Assembly (NCBI GenBank): GCA_030037875.1
Contig: JASHPV010000150.1
Span: 1-6,425, forward strand
Length of the DNA stretch: 6,425 bases
Reading direction: 5' to 3'
Origin: Thermoplasmata archaeon
GTDB lineage: Archaea; Thermoplasmatota; Thermoplasmata; Lutacidiplasmatales; UBA184
In this document: in pieces, positions 4,934 through 6,425 of the stretch
Layout of the letters: every line of letters begins with the position of its first letter
Position numbering within the stretch: the first letter of the stretch is position 1
Program-made: the position numbers and the translations under genes
Notes under the pieces: generated by a model
Seen by the model: only the letters and a program-made list of their open reading frames with translations
The model's database searches: none
What the model was told of the DNA's origin: nothing

Positions 4934-5608
4934 TCAGTCGGTGGGGGGTGGTTGCGCGTCCTTGGCTTTTTCCGGTGGGGGAACCGGCTCGCCGTGAACC
5001 ACCTTGCTGACGAGTTCCAGGTCTCGGATGGCATCGTCAAGAGAGTAGACAGTGAGGGCGCCGTCGGCCGATAGGTGCAGGAGACGCCCCTTTTCCCAGG
5101 TCGCCTGAGGCGGCTCCGTTTGCGCTCCCTGGGCCGCAGCAGCAGGACTCTCGGATCCCTCCGTCCACGGGGGGATTGATCCGGGATACTCGGACGACTC
5201 ACTCCACTCCGGGACGATCACCAACGGTGCGGGGCGTCCATATTTCCGACTGACCGAGTTTTCGGCGATTTCCCCGAGCTGAGACCGCGCCCACCCCTCG
5301 AGCCGGCTCACCGCATCCGTCGCAGCGTTGGATTCCAGATGGTCCTCCGGCCCCACTACGAACGATGCAACGCCCCCGGCGATTCCTATGATTCCCAGGA
5401 CGACGAAAAGAACGACGGGAGAGAAATCACCGAGCGACCCACCGGTTCGCTGTACCGCCAGAACGACCGCAAGGGTCACGCAGCCGAAACCCGCGAAAAA
5501 GAGCGGCCACGCCTGTTCCAACTTCGAGCCCCAGGTGAGCGGCTTGGCCGCGGATAGGGAGGATCCGCCCAGACCCGGTGCTCCCGGCGATTCGGCACCG
5601 ATGCTCAC
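4934..5608 (-). CDS. Two-TM protein of unknown family, coupled to the exported protein
   Basis: The protein has 224 residues. A Gly/Ser/Pro-rich N-terminus (1-28) leads to two membrane helices at about 34-52 and 63-85. A soluble part follows, with a helix-forming stretch (SRLEGWARSQLGEIAE, 101-116), a short basic passage SRKYGRP (120-126), a low-complexity Pro/Ser/Glu/Ala linker (134-168), a small conserved-looking unit WEKGRLLHLSADGALTVYSL (171-190) with a following helix, and a Pro-rich tail. Both ends are predicted on the same side of the membrane. The start is GTG 5608, whose GTGA overlaps the stop of the preceding gene by 4 nt, so translation is probably coupled. An ATG at 5770 in the same frame lies wholly inside the preceding gene and adds residues with no TM or fold signal, so I reject it. 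I do not recognise the family. Partnership with the exported protein is inferred from the overlap. Confidence 0.7.
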   Translation of the reverse strand: MSIGAESPGAPGLGGSSLSAAKPLTWGSKLEQAWPLFFAGFGCVTLAVVLAVQRTGGSLGDFSPVVLFVVLGIIGIAGGVASFVVGPEDHLESNAATDAVSRLEGWARSQLGEIAENSVSRKYGRPAPLVIVPEWSESSEYPGSIPPWTEGSESPAAAAQGAQTEPPQATWEKGRLLHLSADGALTVYSLDDAIRDLELVSKVVHGEPVPPPEKAKDAQPPPTD

Positions 5609-6300
5609 GGGCACTCCGTTGCCGTGGAGCAGAGGTCTACGACGGTTTGGACGCCCAGAATTGTGGGTGCCGCCGCCGTGCCCAAGTTGAGATAAAGCAG
5701 GAGCGTGATCGTCGCCCCACCCGCCTCCGTTGTCGTGCCGGTAGCCAAGTAAGCGCGTCCGACCACCCACTCGGTAGTGGTGTGGACCAGAACCTCCACG
5801 AGGAACCCCTTCGACACGCCGGGGGGTGCCAGGGGTTGAGCCAGGGTCAGCGTCACTCGTTCAGCGTAGTCGCCTACGGTCAATCCCGCCGGGCTCGCGA
5901 CGATGTACCGGTCCGTGCAGGCGGCGGCGAGGCAGGCCGGGATCGCTGCGGGCGTTCCTGCAAGTCCGACCGTCCCTGCCAGTTGCGTGCCCGCCGGTGG
6001 ATAGCCAGCGGTCCGGGCCGTTGCAACCCTGTCGACTGTCGCGGTGACGGTGGCAGGAGCCGCCGCCGGGGCTCCGAAATGCATCACGGCGTACTGGGCG
6101 GGAGCGTGGGTGGTGACCGAAGTGGACCCGAGGGCCGACCCTTGACAGAGTACGACGGTCCCAAAGAAAATCGCAAGCAAGATTAGAACAGTGGAGGAGG
6201 GACGAGAAACCCCGCGCGATGATCGACTCCGCGGGGGGAAGCGGGCGGCAGAGCGCCCTGTCTCCTTCCGCGACTCTGGGCTTTGCGCGACAGGTTCCAT
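5605..6300 (-). CDS. Exported or membrane-anchored surface protein, possibly pilin-like; CSTxTxCP tail
   Basis: The protein has 231 residues. A polar, basic N-terminus (1-35, ending RSRSSRGVSRPSS) precedes one hydrophobic helix (37-53, TVLILLAIFFGTVVLCQ). After it the chain is Ala/Thr/Val/Gly-rich and probably beta-stranded, as in ERVTLTLAQPL (147-157), GFLVEVLVHTTTEWVVGRAYL (165-185) and ATITLLLYLNLG (196-207). Two likely disulfide pairs are visible, Cys123/Cys128 and Cys224/Cys230, the second in the terminal CSTATECP. RGVS before the hydrophobic stretch resembles the class III (prepilin peptidase) signal of archaeal pilins. ALG-S at 56-59 instead offers a signal peptidase I site; the sequence does not decide. 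ATG 6300 is preferred over ATG 6396, which would overlap the upstream paralogue. No Shine-Dalgarno site is seen. The gene lies downstream of a cut-off paralogue and overlaps the next gene by 4 nt. The family is not recognised. Confidence 0.7.
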   Translation of the reverse strand: MEPVAQSPESRKETGRSAARFPPRSRSSRGVSRPSSTVLILLAIFFGTVVLCQGSALGSTSVTTHAPAQYAVMHFGAPAAAPATVTATVDRVATARTAGYPPAGTQLAGTVGLAGTPAAIPACLAAACTDRYIVASPAGLTVGDYAERVTLTLAQPLAPPGVSKGFLVEVLVHTTTEWVVGRAYLATGTTTEAGGATITLLLYLNLGTAAAPTILGVQTVVDLCSTATECP

Positions 6301-6322
6301 GTTCCGAGTTGAAGGGGTTTTA

Positions 6323-6346
6323 GGGGGACGGCTTCCGCCGTCCCCC
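6323..6346 (-). terminator. Perfect 10-bp hairpin with GGAA loop between tandem paralogues
   Basis: On the minus strand GGGGGACGGC, a GGAA loop and GCCGTCCCCC form a perfect 10-bp stem closed by a GNRA tetraloop. It lies 22 nt after the upstream stop and 22 nt before the next ATG, and is followed at once by TAAAAC. It could end or stabilise the upstream transcript, or limit read-through into the downstream gene. The A-rich rather than T-rich follow-on argues against a simple intrinsic terminator. The TAAAAC could instead be a weak TATA element, though at about 20 nt it lies too close to the ATG for the usual spacing. Confidence 0.5.
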
Positions 6347-6368
6347 GGTGTAGGCGGTACGGCGGGGC

Positions 6369-6425
6369 CTATGGGCAGGTCGTCCCGGTGGAACACTGGT
6401 TGAATACCACCGATACGGAGTCGAT
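6369..6425 (-). CDS. C-terminal end of a paralogous surface protein (cut by window edge)
   Basis: Only the last 18 codons and a TAG stop are in the window. They read IDSVSVVFNQCSTGTTCP. This closely matches the end of the next gene, TVVDLCSTATECP: both end in VV, two or three residues, CST-x-T-x-CP and stop, with the two cysteines five residues apart. I infer a tandem paralogue of the exported protein. The fragment is too short to be certain on its own, but the shared position at the very C-terminus and the same strand make chance unlikely. Confidence 0.6.
   Translation of the reverse strand: MDSVSVVFNQCSTGTTCP

Noticed and set aside
4576..5202. A 208-codon minus-strand frame spanning the thioredoxin-like gene, the gap and the end of the two-TM gene
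   Set aside because: It is Arg/Ser/Pro-rich, out of frame with both better-supported genes, and would cross the probable promoter at 4890-4897.
5609..5770. ATG at 5770 as the start of the two-TM protein
   Set aside because: The added 54 residues lie entirely within the preceding gene in another frame and are rich in Gly, His and Arg. The GTG at 5608 gives the usual 4-nt overlap.
5578..6186. A 202-codon plus-strand frame antisense to the exported protein
   Set aside because: The product is Arg/Gly/Cys-rich without hydrophobic core segments. The minus strand has a signal/TM helix, beta-like strands and a 4-nt overlap with the next gene.
1..6425. CRISPR array, insertion sequence, integrase site or toxin-antitoxin pair
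   Set aside because: No regularly spaced direct repeats, transposase motifs, terminal inverted repeats or paired small toxin-like frames were seen on either strand.

Overview
The window looks like a piece of a GC-rich archaeal chromosome. The best evidence is promoter architecture: four minus-strand genes each have an A/T-rich TATA-like box whose centre lies about 25-29 nt before the start codon, with no room for a leader or Shine-Dalgarno site. That is typical of leaderless archaeal transcripts. The protein families (Pab87-like serine hydrolase, DinB, DUF1905/YdeI, cupin, pilin- or signal-anchored surface proteins) would fit a Thermoplasmata-type or related soil or sediment euryarchaeon. That lineage guess is an inference and cannot be fixed from the sequence alone.

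Layout, left to right. 1-486 (+) is the 3' end of a beta-lactamase/Pab87-type serine hydrolase with a C-terminal lipocalin-like domain. 487-837 shows no convincing gene. 838-1233 (+) is a small cupin-fold protein. It converges with a DinB-family protein (1366-1851, -). Across a 41-nt divergent gap is a 351-residue alpha/alpha-toroid (terpene cyclase/prenyltransferase-fold) protein (1893-2948, +). This converges with a DUF1905/YdeI-like protein (2977-3447, -, GTG start), which is followed by a small dimeric alpha/beta-barrel protein (3545-3880, -). A 227-nt divergent region with inverted repeats separates that from a two-TM protein with an acidic tail (4108-4416, +). The latter ends only 4 nt from a converging thioredoxin-fold-like protein in which the CGPC active site appears to read PGPA (4421-4867, -).

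The right end is the least familiar part. It is a minus-strand cluster of a cut-off gene (6369-6425), a 231-residue exported or membrane-anchored protein (5605-6300) and a two-TM protein (4934-5608). The last two overlap by 4 nt (GTGA). The cut-off gene and the exported protein end in nearly the same tail (CSTxTxCP-stop), so they appear to be tandem paralogues, separated by a perfect 10-bp hairpin with a GGAA loop. I read this as a small cell-surface locus of unknown function.

Most genes on the left appear to be independent, singly transcribed housekeeping or stress-type genes on alternating strands. The only clear translationally coupled unit is the exported-protein/two-TM pair on the right. 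I found no rRNA, tRNA, CRISPR array, insertion sequence or origin.
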